64,000 nucleotides of DNA. Origin: Neptunomonas concharum (GTDB taxonomy: Bacteria > Pseudomonadota > Gammaproteobacteria > Pseudomonadales > Balneatricaceae). The translations under genes were made by a program, and so were the position numbers. The notes under the pieces are model-generated. The model did not search any database and was not told the origin of the DNA. It saw only the letters and a list, made by a program, of their open reading frames with translations. This document shows positions 27,762 to 35,846 of the stretch, in pieces (position 1 is the first letter of the stretch; every line of letters begins with the position of its first letter). Where the stretch lies: positions 434,001 through 498,000 of the forward strand of contig NZ_CP043869.1 of the NCBI RefSeq assembly GCF_008630635.1, written 5' to 3'.

Positions 27762-28481
27762 TTACTCTATCCATCCTGCAACGGCCTGTACGGGCTCTGC
27801 AGAATTTGGATAAGTTAGCCAAATCGCGATCGCCTCTCGTTCAGTCTTTCGTTCAGGTAATGAGAATGCCCAGTTATTACTAGATAGAGCTTGATTAAAA
27901 TACGTGACAACAAACTGATTTTGCAGGATTTTATCTTGGTTCTCTCCTGCAGTAATCTCTGACGTTAGATCAAAACTTAATATCGCAACGTGTGCCGCCA
28001 GTTGCTCCTCTTGGGGAAAGTGAATGCTGACATGGCGATCTTCAGAGAGGTTAGCTGTTAAAGTATTTGCCTCTTTTGCAGCGACTTTAGGTAATGCTTT
28101 TCCGATGAAAAAGCCTCGCCACTCTTTTCCATCAACCACCCAGCCAGGTGTATAGACATTGCTAATGGCACCCGTCTTCTTGAGATGGTATTGGCGCTGG
28201 CTATTTAAAGCAGTGGCAAATGGATCTTTCCAGCCCAGATAGTCCCAGTAATCGACATGAAAAGCGACAGGAATCCGCTGTTTCCATAGCCCGGGGTCCT
28301 CAAGTAATTGGTTGAGCTTTTTGTCAGCTGGTGGGCAGCTGGAGCAGCCCTGAGAAGTATAAAGCTCCACTAATTGCGGAACATTGCCAGACTGAGTAAA
28401 TATTTGCTCGGCTGCAGCATGGGTTACGCTTAACGGTAATAGCAGTAGGCAGGCAAGTTGAGTAAAGCGTTGGTGCAACAT
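27762..28481 (-). CDS. DUF1223 thioredoxin-like exported protein
   Basis: This 239-aa protein has a signal peptide (LACLLLLPLSVTHAAAEQ). The segment LVELYTSQGCSSCPPADKKLNQLL marks DUF1223, which has a thioredoxin-like fold with CxxC. PVAFHVDYWDYLGWKDPFA and TPGWVVDGKEWRG are further family landmarks. It is predicted to be periplasmic, with a possible redox role, but no function is established that I can state. A ~75-bp gap separates it from the dienelactone hydrolase-like gene on the same strand. Confidence 0.87.
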   Translation of the reverse strand: MLHQRFTQLACLLLLPLSVTHAAAEQIFTQSGNVPQLVELYTSQGCSSCPPADKKLNQLLEDPGLWKQRIPVAFHVDYWDYLGWKDPFATALNSQRQYHLKKTGAISNVYTPGWVVDGKEWRGFFIGKALPKVAAKEANTLTANLSEDRHVSIHFPQEEQLAAHVAILSFDLTSEITAGENQDKILQNQFVVTYFNQALSSNNWAFSLPERKTEREAIAIWLTYPNSAEPVQAVAGWIE

Positions 28482-28558
28482 GATCTGATCTCTTTGTTAT
28501 CTAGAGGCTCAGACCTTGATTGCACCGCAGAGTTCAGCTTTAGTGCCTACGTAGAGGG

Positions 28559-29290
28559 TTAGCGTGTTATATCATTTAGAAACATACTCAAACGCTGCCA
28601 AGATTTTTTATCAGCGTCTTCTCTATAACGTTCGCTGCCAAACACGGTAAAAGCGTGAGGTGCACCACTGTACGTAATCATCTCATGGGGCATACCCGCT
28701 GACTCCAGCTCACTTGCTAAATCGGCAAATTGATCCATAGTGATCGCTGTATCAGCGGTGCCATGTAACACCAATAGTTTGCCTTTAGCTTGGCTGTAAT
28801 CCTGCCCTTGAGGTGTTTTTAAGCCGCCATGGAAAGTTACAAAACCTTTAAGGTCGGCTCCCGAACGTGCCATTTCTAATACGCCAGCACCACCAAAACA
28901 GTAACCCATTGCAACGGCATTGTTTCGATTTCCGCCAAGCGCCACGGCTTTATTAAGTGCACCATCCATAAGAGAGCGTAATTTAATACGATCGTTATAG
29001 AGTTCACCGGTATGTTGCTTTTTGTCTTCCATCTTGGTGGGGCGAATACCTGCACCAAACAGGTCTGCAGCGAAAACACTGTAGCCCATATCCGCCAGCA
29101 TATGAGCACGTTTAATCTCATAATCAGTGAGGCCATCCCAGTCATGGAGCAACAAAACCAAAGGTGTATTATCGCCTGCGCTAACGTAGTAGCCTTCATA
29201 GGCTTGACCATTAATTTGGTAGGTCACATTAGCGGCCATTAGCGAGGCGGGGAGTAACGAGAGTAAGAAAAGCAAAGCAGTTTTCATCAC
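28559..29290 (-). CDS. Exported dienelactone hydrolase family protein
   Basis: This is a 243-aa alpha/beta hydrolase with a signal peptide (TALLFLLSLLPASLMAANV). The Cys nucleophile is in MGYCFGGAGVLEMAR, the Asp in LVLHGTADTAITMDQ, and the His in GAPHAFTVFG, giving the Cys-Asp-His triad of the DLH family. Its periplasmic location distinguishes it from classical catabolic DLH. The substrate is unknown. It may be cotranscribed with the DUF1223 gene on the same strand. Confidence 0.88.
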   Translation of the reverse strand: MMKTALLFLLSLLPASLMAANVTYQINGQAYEGYYVSAGDNTPLVLLLHDWDGLTDYEIKRAHMLADMGYSVFAADLFGAGIRPTKMEDKKQHTGELYNDRIKLRSLMDGALNKAVALGGNRNNAVAMGYCFGGAGVLEMARSGADLKGFVTFHGGLKTPQGQDYSQAKGKLLVLHGTADTAITMDQFADLASELESAGMPHEMITYSGAPHAFTVFGSERYREDADKKSWQRLSMFLNDITR

Positions 29291-29410
29291 CAGGCTCCTA
29301 TTATTATTTGATCTGGTTTATGTTGATGAAGCGTACCATAAAGATGCACAGCCAAAACTCATCTTAATGAGTCTGAATCGTAATCTTATACGTCTTGGGA
29401 GAGCAACTAG

Positions 29411-30574
29411 ATGAAGAAAATATCCCCATGTCTGGTCCTACTAGTATGTTTATGGACAGTGGGTAGCGCGGCTGCCCCTGTGGTAGAGCAAACGATCATG
29501 ATTGCTGAAACACCCTATACGGTAAACGTAAAAAAAGGCTATCGTTTGACGTTGCTAACTGACCAAATTCCACAGCCGAGATTACTGACCTTTCATGAAA
29601 GTGGGGAGCTTTTTGCTGGTTCTCGTTCGGGTCGGATCTATCGGCTCAAGCCTCCCTATAAACAGGTGGAAGCAATCGGACCTGACTTTGCATATCCACA
29701 CAGCGTTGCTTTTCGAGGAAGTACGTTGTTCGTCGCCAGTACGGAAGCAGTTTATTATGGCCGTTATCAATCCGGAGGCGATATTGAGAGCCTCAATCTA
29801 CTGGCTAAACTTCCTGAAGGTCGAGGTCATAATAGTCGAACGGTTAAAGTAGGGCCGGACGAGCGGATCTATGCCAGCTTAGGTATATCAGGTAACTGCA
29901 GTAATGAATATTTACATGACACCTACCCTTTTGAGAAACGCAGAGGAGGCGTGTTTGTCTTAGATGAGAGCATAAACCCACCGCAATGGCGCACCTATTC
30001 ATCGGGTTTGAGAAATCCGGTTGGATTTGATTGGTCCCCCTCAGATCAAACCTTGTATGCGTCAAACAATGGTCCTGATCATCTTGGTTTTCAGCAACCT
30101 CCCGAGCAGTTTACGCAATTATCGCAAGGAAGCTTTCATGGAATGCCGTGGTATCAGTATGACGGTGAGCGTGTACATCGCGACCGTTGCCAGAGTAGCC
30201 CAGCGCCTTACCCAATAGAAAGTGTTGTAAAACCGACGGCAACCTTTCCTGCACGTAATGCGCCTATGGCCGTGACCTTTGTGCCTAATCATGCTGCCTT
30301 TGGTGAGTTGGCTGGACATGCGTTAGTCGCCTTAAGGGGCTCATGGGCAGTCGATGAGAGTGGCAATAAAGCGAGTCGCCGTGAGCCAAAAATTGTTGCT
30401 ATAACGGTCGAGGGAAGTGACAAAGGCAAAGTCGAAACGCTAGTGAGTGGATTTCAATTACCCAACGGCGACCGATGGGCGAGGCCTGTGGGGATCGCTA
30501 TCGGGCCTGATAATAGGGTATATATTTCAAGTGACTCCCCATCAGGACTATATCGGTTGGAGAAAGAGCTGTAA
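29411..30574 (+). CDS. PQQ-dependent sugar/sorbosone dehydrogenase-like beta-propeller protein
   Basis: This 387-aa exported protein has a signal peptide (ISPCLVLLVCLWTVGSAAAP). Beta-propeller text follows, typical of soluble aldose sugar/sorbosone dehydrogenases: VKVGPDERIYASLGISGNC, RNPVGFDWSPSDQTLYASNNGPDHLG, and RPVGIAIGPDNRVYISSD. It probably binds PQQ in the periplasm and oxidises a sugar or related alcohol, but the substrate is not known. The gene has its own short promoter region and a strong hairpin after it. Confidence 0.82.
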   Translation: MKKISPCLVLLVCLWTVGSAAAPVVEQTIMIAETPYTVNVKKGYRLTLLTDQIPQPRLLTFHESGELFAGSRSGRIYRLKPPYKQVEAIGPDFAYPHSVAFRGSTLFVASTEAVYYGRYQSGGDIESLNLLAKLPEGRGHNSRTVKVGPDERIYASLGISGNCSNEYLHDTYPFEKRRGGVFVLDESINPPQWRTYSSGLRNPVGFDWSPSDQTLYASNNGPDHLGFQQPPEQFTQLSQGSFHGMPWYQYDGERVHRDRCQSSPAPYPIESVVKPTATFPARNAPMAVTFVPNHAAFGELAGHALVALRGSWAVDESGNKASRREPKIVAITVEGSDKGKVETLVSGFQLPNGDRWARPVGIAIGPDNRVYISSDSPSGLYRLEKEL

Positions 30575-30593
30575 CCTCATCGCTTGTCGTGCG

Positions 30594-30634
30594 ATATAGT
30601 CAAAGCCGAGTTCAAGTCTCGACTTTGACTATAT
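30594..30634. terminator. Long hairpin between convergent sugar dehydrogenase and GDPD genes
   Basis: Arms of 17 bases (30594-30610 and 30618-30634) pair with one mismatch around a seven-base loop. The outer part is A/T-rich (ATATAGTCAAAG / CTTTGACTATAT), suiting a bidirectional terminator. Confidence 0.8.
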
Positions 30635-30640
30635 AAATAG

Positions 30641-31942
30641 CTATAGCTTCATGCAATTAGCGTAGTAGGTTGTGGTCGCTGGCCAATCAGAAAATAACCC
30701 GATTATACCCACGTCTTTGGCTAGCACATCGACAACCGTAAACATATCACCATCCGTGCTAATCACGTTGGCCATCTCTTTATCAGCATCTGGGTTTTGG
30801 CCATTTAATGTCTGGTAATACCAACCACCGCCGGTCTTTAGATGCCCAGAGCGTTCTAACGTCCATGTGATAATTTTTAAGCCTGCTGTCTTAGCTGCTT
30901 TAGCATAAGTAGAAGGGGTAACTTTACCGTTTTCTGCATCTAGCAACATCCACATAGGTGGGGCAATAATATTTACGCCATCCTCTACGAGCTGCTCCAT
31001 GGAAGGCTTCCATGTTTTAGGAGAGCGATGATCAAAAGATTCATCATCATAACGGCCATCCAGATAAACGGCTTGTTGAGCAAATAAAGGTTCCGACTTG
31101 ATCCAGTAGCGCACATCTTCAATATTAAATGATTGAGGCCATACATGTGTGGCTGGCACGCCAGCCTCTTTATACTCATTAATCATTTTTTGCGCATAGT
31201 CTGTTTGCGAAAAGCCATTAAAAGGCATCTCGACGCTGGGCGCTTTAAGCTCGGGTGTCATTTTTGTCCCCAGAGCCTTAAATAACTCAATGCTCTCTTT
31301 ATGGGACATCACCGTGCCTAGGCTAGCGTAAAGATCGGTTCTCCAGCTCGCGGTGCCGTTTAAAAACTCAGCGACGGTTGTGGCTTTTTTATTAGAGGCG
31401 TCCATCTTGCCTGTGAGTGTTTTGAACTCAGCCAGGGTAATGTCACTCGTGCAGCATTTAGCAGTTGCGGGCGTTACCAGTTCACCGGACTCATTAAACT
31501 GCGCTGGCTGAAAAGGAACCGAGCATTTAGCGGCTAAGGGAGTGGCCAAAATATTAGTGGTTGTTGCTAAGTCACACTGTGAATGACGGCAAACCAACTC
31601 AGTGTCTTTAGTAAAAGTTACATCACACTCAAGAATGCCGGCCCCCATTCTTGCAGCGGCAATATAAGACTCTCGTGTGTGCTCAGGAAATTGCATGGCA
31701 GCGCCACGATGGCCGATGGAAAAATCAGAGCGAGTAAAAGGGCCGTTTTCACAACTTTTCAATTTTTCTTTTAGCTTTCCTTCCTTCATATCATCGATCA
31801 AAAAGAAAGGACGCGGGCCTAGTTGAACATGTGCAGTGTTCTGGTCCATAACAGCAGGTGTTGCCGTAGTGCTGGCGGCATAACTAGCCGATGCAGACAG
31901 CATAGTAGTGACTACAGTTAAAGCGAATGTGAAGCGACGCAT
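30641..31942 (-). CDS. Exported glycerophosphodiester phosphodiesterase
   Basis: This 433-aa protein has a signal peptide ([18 protein letters not shown]). Catalytic GDPD text is [26 protein letters not shown], then [19 protein letters not shown], in place of the more usual HDP end. Towards the C-terminus, [15 protein letters not shown] closes the TIM barrel. It would cleave glycerophosphodiesters to glycerol-3-phosphate outside the cytoplasm. It is longer than typical GDPDs (250-350 aa), with an insertion containing Cys pairs. It is monocistronic, with a LacI-type operator motif ~150 bp upstream. Confidence 0.88.
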   Translation of the reverse strand: MRRFTFALTVVTTMLSASASYAASTTATPAVMDQNTAHVQLGPRPFFLIDDMKEGKLKEKLKSCENGPFTRSDFSIGHRGAAMQFPEHTRESYIAAARMGAGILECDVTFTKDTELVCRHSQCDLATTTNILATPLAAKCSVPFQPAQFNESGELVTPATAKCCTSDITLAEFKTLTGKMDASNKKATTVAEFLNGTASWRTDLYASLGTVMSHKESIELFKALGTKMTPELKAPSVEMPFNGFSQTDYAQKMINEYKEAGVPATHVWPQSFNIEDVRYWIKSEPLFAQQAVYLDGRYDDESFDHRSPKTWKPSMEQLVEDGVNIIAPPMWMLLDAENGKVTPSTYAKAAKTAGLKIITWTLERSGHLKTGGGWYYQTLNGQNPDADKEMANVISTDGDMFTVVDVLAKDVGIIGLFSDWPATTTYYANCMKL

Positions 31943-32094
31943 ATCCGTCTCCTAGTTTTTCCTAGAGGTGGGAGCCTATCTAATGCTGGCATTACTTGGA
32001 TTGGAAGCAATCAGCAACGTGGACCACACTCTAGCGAGCAAATATTGCGAATTTGTTCTGGTTTATTGATAGTTTGATGACGGAAAGCGTTATT

Positions 32095-32108
32095 TGGAAA
32101 CGTTTTCA
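32095..32108. promoter_or_regulatory. LacI-family-type operator motif
   Basis: TGGAAACGTTTTCA fits the generic LacI/GalR-family operator TGnAAnCGnTTnCA at every fixed position, within a near-perfect 16-base palindrome. It lies about 155 bp upstream of the GDPD gene (minus strand) and 58 bp upstream of the XRE remnant (plus strand). No LacI-family gene is in the window. Confidence 0.45.
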
Positions 32109-32165
32109 AATTCTATGGCAACGAATAAGTTGCCTTTGGAGTGTTGAGCAACATATGTGTTTACC

Positions 32166-32336
32166 ATGATAAAGTCGATGCTCTACCAGATTAAACAGCG
32201 GCGTGTGGAACTTTGTCTCAAACAGAATGACATGATGCTGCGTGTGGGCGTATCTCGTCAGCAATATCAGCACTTGGAATCCAAAGGAAACCCAGGCCAG
32301 ACACCTTGGAGTAAAAAGGGTTCTCTAGATTCGTAG
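32166..32336 (+). pseudogene. Decayed XRE/HipB-like helix-turn-helix regulator
   Basis: The ATG at 32166 opens a 56-codon frame with RRVELCLKQNDMMLRVGVSR and then QQYQHLESKGNP, a helix-turn-helix of the XRE type. After GNP the frame goes wrong. Reading one base over gives RPDTLE, then in nearby frames KGFSRFVV, as in the family's expected continuation (R-x-DTLE-LIAKGL-S-x-V). I infer at least two small deletions near 32285-32310. No hipA-like partner follows. Confidence 0.55.
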
Positions 32337-32526
32337 TATAGGGTGCAGATTGCTGCTATTTTTGCGCGATGCATAGCCATCGCTGGTGTTCAGGTACACA
32401 GAGTATTTTAGATAATTTCTAGGCCTGTCGACTTAGTTTTTTTGATAATTATAATCTAGTTGTAAAGTGAGCTTTTTATTTTGGTAGTGATTATAAGGTT
32501 CTTTGAGATTATTAACTAAATAATAT

Positions 32527-33114
32527 TTATCTGTCCCTGTTTTTATCTTCGTCTTCGTCTTCGTCTTCGTCTTCGTCTTCGTCTTCGTCGTTCTTGGTTT
32601 CTTTGAGTAAAGATGTATTATCTGTTTTTGAACCTGGTGTGGTAAAACCCTTAGAAGATGTTCCATTCTCAGTTTGAGATAAAGCGATTTTCTCAATCGT
32701 AAGAAGTGTTTTCTCATAAATCTCTATAGTTTTTTCGGGGGGCAGCCTTAGATTACTACTTAATTCGCATGCTCGATAGAGTAGATCCCGGGTTAATAAT
32801 ACGGATGGAGATCTTCCACCCAGTGAAGATATTAGTTCGCCAGTGCTCTCTTCAGCACTATTTCCTAAACCTACTCGAGAGTTAACGCCAAAGCTGACCC
32901 CCTCACTAATACCTACTGCATAGTCTGGAGAGGGTGTTCTACATATGCGTTCTCTAGAGTTTTCACTATAGAAATATGTTTCTTCTGATCCGCTAGGTAG
33001 TACAACTGTGCTGATTCCGTCTCGCTCATAGAGTTCACCAGAAAAGGTTTTACCTAGGTTTGAACAGCCTGAAATGAAAAAACAAATAGTGATGAAAAAT
33101 ATTTTTACTTTCAT
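32527..33114 (-). CDS. Unknown lipoprotein with acidic Asp-Glu repeat tail
   Basis: I do not recognise this family. The ATG at 33114 gives MKVKIFFITICFFISGCSNL, a clean lipoprotein signal with lipobox ISGC; an upstream ATG at 33177 would bury it. The 195-aa product has an ordered-looking middle (SFGVNSRVGLGNSAEESTGE, DLLYRACELSSNLRLPPEKTIEIYEKTL) and ends in about seven Asp-Glu pairs, then KNRDR. The tail is encoded by a hexanucleotide repeat. It follows the exported gene at 33122-33736 by seven bases, so the two are probably one operon. The DNA is AT-rich compared with the flanks, which suggests acquisition. Confidence 0.75.
   Translation of the reverse strand: MKVKIFFITICFFISGCSNLGKTFSGELYERDGISTVVLPSGSEETYFYSENSRERICRTPSPDYAVGISEGVSFGVNSRVGLGNSAEESTGELISSLGGRSPSVLLTRDLLYRACELSSNLRLPPEKTIEIYEKTLLTIEKIALSQTENGTSSKGFTTPGSKTDNTSLLKETKNDEDEDEDEDEDEDEDKNRDR
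32546..32589. repeat. Hexanucleotide tandem repeat (GTCTTC)n
   Basis: About 7.3 copies of GTCTTC (plus strand) encode alternating Asp and Glu at the C-terminus of the lipoprotein. Because the unit is six bases, slippage would lengthen or shorten the acidic tail by two residues without breaking the frame. Confidence 0.95.
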
Positions 33115-33121
33115 AGGTATC

Positions 33122-33736
33122 TTAATTTTTTGGTTTATAATCAACTCTTTGAATGCTTTTAATTTTGAATCCATCAAAAGTCACAGAAAGAATGTTATTG
33201 TTCTGTTCAGGCCCGCTGGAATACTGAGGATGATCACCAATTTTAATAAGTAAATCTTCACGGTGACGACTATATCCCCATATTTTCACATGAATTATTT
33301 TGCTTTCCTTTGTATCTGTATTGATAAGCTTTAAAGTGCCTATAAGATTTGGGTGTTTTTCATGAATGCTCCAAGTAAGAGAGAAGCCATAGGCGTTACC
33401 TCCCTTTGTATTAAGGATATCATTAGGTATATGCTTACCAGACATACAGTTGTGGGTGATGTGTCTGAAACTATGTGTGAACTCTGCTTTTATGTTTTCA
33501 TTAGTTAAAAAGAAAATGCTTCTTTTTTGATATGGATGATGATTACACTTATCAAATGTTGTTCCGGTCCAGTCAGCAGAAAACTTCTCTATTTTGTGTA
33601 AATCCTTTGAATCTAACGTAATGGGACTATCCCCACTACCAAGTGTAACCTCAGCAGAGTTGGCGATATTTCCATAAATAAATATTACTAAGGAGGAAAA
33701 AAGGGCAGGCATGAATTTATTTACACGAGAGTTCAT
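33122..33736 (-). CDS. Unknown exported protein
   Basis: I do not recognise this 204-aa protein. It has a signal peptide (MPALFSSLVIFIYGNIANSAEV), so it is probably periplasmic or secreted. Six His residues and two Cys lie in FDKCNHHPYQKRSIFFLTNE and FTHSFRHITHNCMSGKHIP, a possible metal or disulfide site. The rest looks beta-rich (LIGTLKLINTDTKESKIIHVKI). A good sigma-70 promoter lies upstream, and the unknown lipoprotein follows after seven bases. The pair is confined to the AT-rich island and may act together at the envelope; this is inferred from adjacency only. Confidence 0.75.
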   Translation of the reverse strand: MNSRVNKFMPALFSSLVIFIYGNIANSAEVTLGSGDSPITLDSKDLHKIEKFSADWTGTTFDKCNHHPYQKRSIFFLTNENIKAEFTHSFRHITHNCMSGKHIPNDILNTKGGNAYGFSLTWSIHEKHPNLIGTLKLINTDTKESKIIHVKIWGYSRHREDLLIKIGDHPQYSSGPEQNNNILSVTFDGFKIKSIQRVDYKPKN

Positions 33737-33771
33737 ATTAGAGAGCCTGTTTTATTATTAGCTAGCATATA

Positions 33772-33799
33772 AAGATAGTGCATATAAAATAGTTGTCAA
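33772..33799 (-). promoter_or_regulatory. Sigma-70 promoter of the unknown exported-protein operon
   Basis: On the minus strand a perfect TTGACA (33794-33799) is followed after 16 bases by TATCTT (33772-33777). The start site would fall some 30 bases before the ATG at 33736. Confidence 0.65.
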
Positions 33800-33865
33800 T
33801 TTTTTAACATAGAAATGACCTTTCCTTATATTTAGAACCACTTTTTTGATGAGATTTTCCTCAAT

Positions 33866-35125
33866 TTGAGGGGCTCCCTTGGACAAGGCAGCTTTGAACC
33901 ACATGACAAAGGAATGTACTTCGTAAATGAGAAAGCAGGCTTTTTCTCTGATCTGCTTGATACAAAGCTCTTGGCATCAACGATAGATACCGTTAGGCAA
34001 CTCTACAGACTTACTCCTGATCAACCCTTCTTAGCACAGGTGCATGAATGCTATGAAAAAGCTATGCATGAATCCCAATGCCTAGAGTTACATGGTGTTT
34101 GGTTTGCTGTTGGAAGTGGTGGACAGTCTGGCTATAAGTACCGTCTTCAGAACAATGAGGAAGGCATCATCATCTTTCTTAAGAATCGACGCCAGTCAAG
34201 TGATTGTCGTGGATCTCATCTGAAAATAGAGTTCAGTCCTCATTACCTGTTAAACCGTAAACCTGAGGAAGTACAAGATTTCGCGGATGCGGTTTCTCAA
34301 TGGGTTTCTGTCGATGCTCCAGAGCATGGGGGAGTGGCATTACATCTGGCCTTGGATGTACAGGGATGGGAACCATCAGAAAATTTCCTTGAACGTCTTA
34401 CAACGCGCTCTAAAAGGCTTTTCTGTCATGATGCGATAGAGAAAGTAGATTTTAGTTTATCTGAGGTGGCGGTGACGTATGGGAACAGACAGACAATAAC
34501 CGCAGGCTCTGTTAAATCAGTACAGATGTGCTGCTATGACAAAACAGCTGAAGCTAAAAAGTCAGATAAAATCCACTATATGGAATCAGTGTGGCAAGGT
34601 CAGGATAAAAACGGACTGATAGAGAACGTAGATTATGACTCTGAAAAGAATGTAAGACGCATAGAGATGCGTTTACACCATTCCGTCATGAAGCAATTCC
34701 AAAGGGGTTCTGATATCGAATTGAGAAGCTACCTTCAAGCCTATGAGCATTTGGGGGCTTTGTGGCGTTACGGAATGAATTGCTTTCGTTTGGACTATAT
34801 AAAGGATGTGATAGACCCATACTGGCAACTATTTATAGAAGATGCAGACTTTCACTGGTGTCATCAAGGCAAAGCGTACAAAAGAGCCTATAAAAAGCCC
34901 GGTGTAGGTAATGAGAAAAACGTCACGCTAGCTTTGGGAAACTGGATATCCATTATTGCTAGATCAAAAATGAACAGTCATACAGCGTGGAAATGTCTAA
35001 AAAAGTCAGGAATGTTTGGTGACATCGTAGAGTATTACGGAAACCGTGGAATTGATCCTTCACAGCTTTTCGAGATGATCACACAATCCCTGATAGATAG
35101 GCGAATGGTTGGTAAGGCGGCGTGA
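33866..35125 (+). CDS. Rolling-circle-type replication initiation protein (plasmid/filamentous-phage Rep-like)
   Basis: This ~419-aa protein resembles the Rep_trans/RstA-like initiators of rolling-circle plasmids and inoviruses. A middle segment reads VTYGNRQTITAGSVKSVQMC, then CYDKTAEAKKS and KNVRRIEMRLHHSVMKQF, matching the family pattern of YxGsrxS...lxxYDK...RxExRL. The listed start is TTG. An ATG at 33914 (MYFVNEKAGFF) is possible, and the frame is open upstream to 33836 (HFFDEIFLNL), so the 5' end may be truncated. No coat, assembly or integrase gene accompanies it. It marks the island as derived from a mobile replicon. Confidence 0.62.
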   Translation: MRGSLGQGSFEPHDKGMYFVNEKAGFFSDLLDTKLLASTIDTVRQLYRLTPDQPFLAQVHECYEKAMHESQCLELHGVWFAVGSGGQSGYKYRLQNNEEGIIIFLKNRRQSSDCRGSHLKIEFSPHYLLNRKPEEVQDFADAVSQWVSVDAPEHGGVALHLALDVQGWEPSENFLERLTTRSKRLFCHDAIEKVDFSLSEVAVTYGNRQTITAGSVKSVQMCCYDKTAEAKKSDKIHYMESVWQGQDKNGLIENVDYDSEKNVRRIEMRLHHSVMKQFQRGSDIELRSYLQAYEHLGALWRYGMNCFRLDYIKDVIDPYWQLFIEDADFHWCHQGKAYKRAYKKPGVGNEKNVTLALGNWISIIARSKMNSHTAWKCLKKSGMFGDIVEYYGNRGIDPSQLFEMITQSLIDRRMVGKAA

Positions 35126-35206
35126 TGAATTGGTTAAATAATGGTCAATAAATTGCTCTAATAGAGTTTTCTGATATACTTTGGTTGATATTAACGGAGT
35201 TATTTT

Positions 35207-35374
35207 ATGCCTCAAACCGTCGTACATATGCCTAACACTCGGGTTCGCAGAGCTAATGCTGCTGATGTGAAACGCGCTGCTGTCTGTGGTGATGCGATTT
35301 TTGCCTATTTTTTAGAGCATGGAAAGCTTCCAGAGTCTAAAGAGCAGCTACAGATAGCCAAGTCTAAAAAGTAA
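35207..35374 (+). CDS. Putative antitoxin (55 aa) of a YafO-type toxin-antitoxin pair
   Basis: This small gene has a good ribosome site (AACGGAG, seven bases before the ATG). The product starts MPQTVVHMPNTRVRRANAAD and includes AAVCGDAIFAYFLEHGKLPES, with a basic N-terminal third and a charged C-terminal tail. I recognise no family. It stops three bases before the GTG of the YafO-like toxin gene, the usual antitoxin-first order, so the antitoxin role is inferred from position and size. Confidence 0.6.
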   Translation: MPQTVVHMPNTRVRRANAADVKRAAVCGDAIFAYFLEHGKLPESKEQLQIAKSKK

Positions 35375-35377
35375 TTA

Positions 35378-35788
35378 GTGGCTGCAAGAGTCCTTACTGC
35401 TCCTATATTCAGAATGTTGGATAATTGGGAGAATCATAAGCGAACCTTCGAAGACTATAAAATTCTAGGGATTCAGCCTGAGTTTTATGGTCGTGATGCT
35501 GATCTTTCTTATCCTGACGTTCATCATATACATTTAGCTACAGATGAAGACACCGTTCTTCGGTGGTCTAAGATTTAGTATTCCTTCTATAGAACTCATG
35601 ATGCAAAGCGTCCTGAGTCTGATTTCTGGCTGATATATGCCTATGATGATTTGGAGGATACTTACCTACTGTTAACCATTATTGGTCCGGATGCGCATAA
35701 CAGTAACCACTTTAGAGCGTACTTAGGTCAACTCTATACAAGCTGTGTTCAGCCTTGGATAAATGGACGTTTAGAAGGTTTGGAATAA
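35378..35788 (+). pseudogene. YafO-like mRNA interferase toxin interrupted by an in-frame amber codon
   Basis: The frame runs from GTG 35378 to TAA 35786-35788 (136 residue positions) with one TAG at 35576-35578, codon 67. The first part contains FEDYKILGIQPEFYGRDA, then VHHIHLATDE. The part after the TAG contains YSFYRTHDAKRP, then FWLIYAYDDLEDTYLLLTI and IGPDAH. Aligned from memory, these follow Escherichia coli YafO in order (SYKRDGVLPDIFGRDA, HIHLANE, FSRTND, LVY, WLLIAILKPEPH). A CAG-to-TAG change is the simplest cause. Conservation of the remainder suggests a recent event. Confidence 0.75.
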
Positions 35789-35812
35789 GAAAGTGGACAA
35801 AATGTGGACAGT

Positions 35813-35846
35813 AAAAACCAAAAAGCTGTCTAACTAGTTGGTTTTT
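35813..35846 (-). terminator. Terminator of ssrA (hairpin with U-run on the minus strand)
   Basis: AAAAACCAA and TTGGTTTTT form a nine-bp stem around a 16-base loop. Read on the minus strand, it lies just past the tmRNA 3' end and finishes in TTTTT. It could equally serve the toxin transcript from the other side. Confidence 0.6.

Noticed and set aside
31943-32520. Left attachment site duplicating the ssrA 3' end
   Set aside because: I looked for the TTCGAA T-loop and GGTGGAG acceptor sequences and found no second copy here.
32433-32717. 94-codon ORF with a Thr-Lys repeat
   Set aside because: It reads the same hexanucleotide repeat in another frame. The overlapping frame has the lipoprotein signal and operon context.
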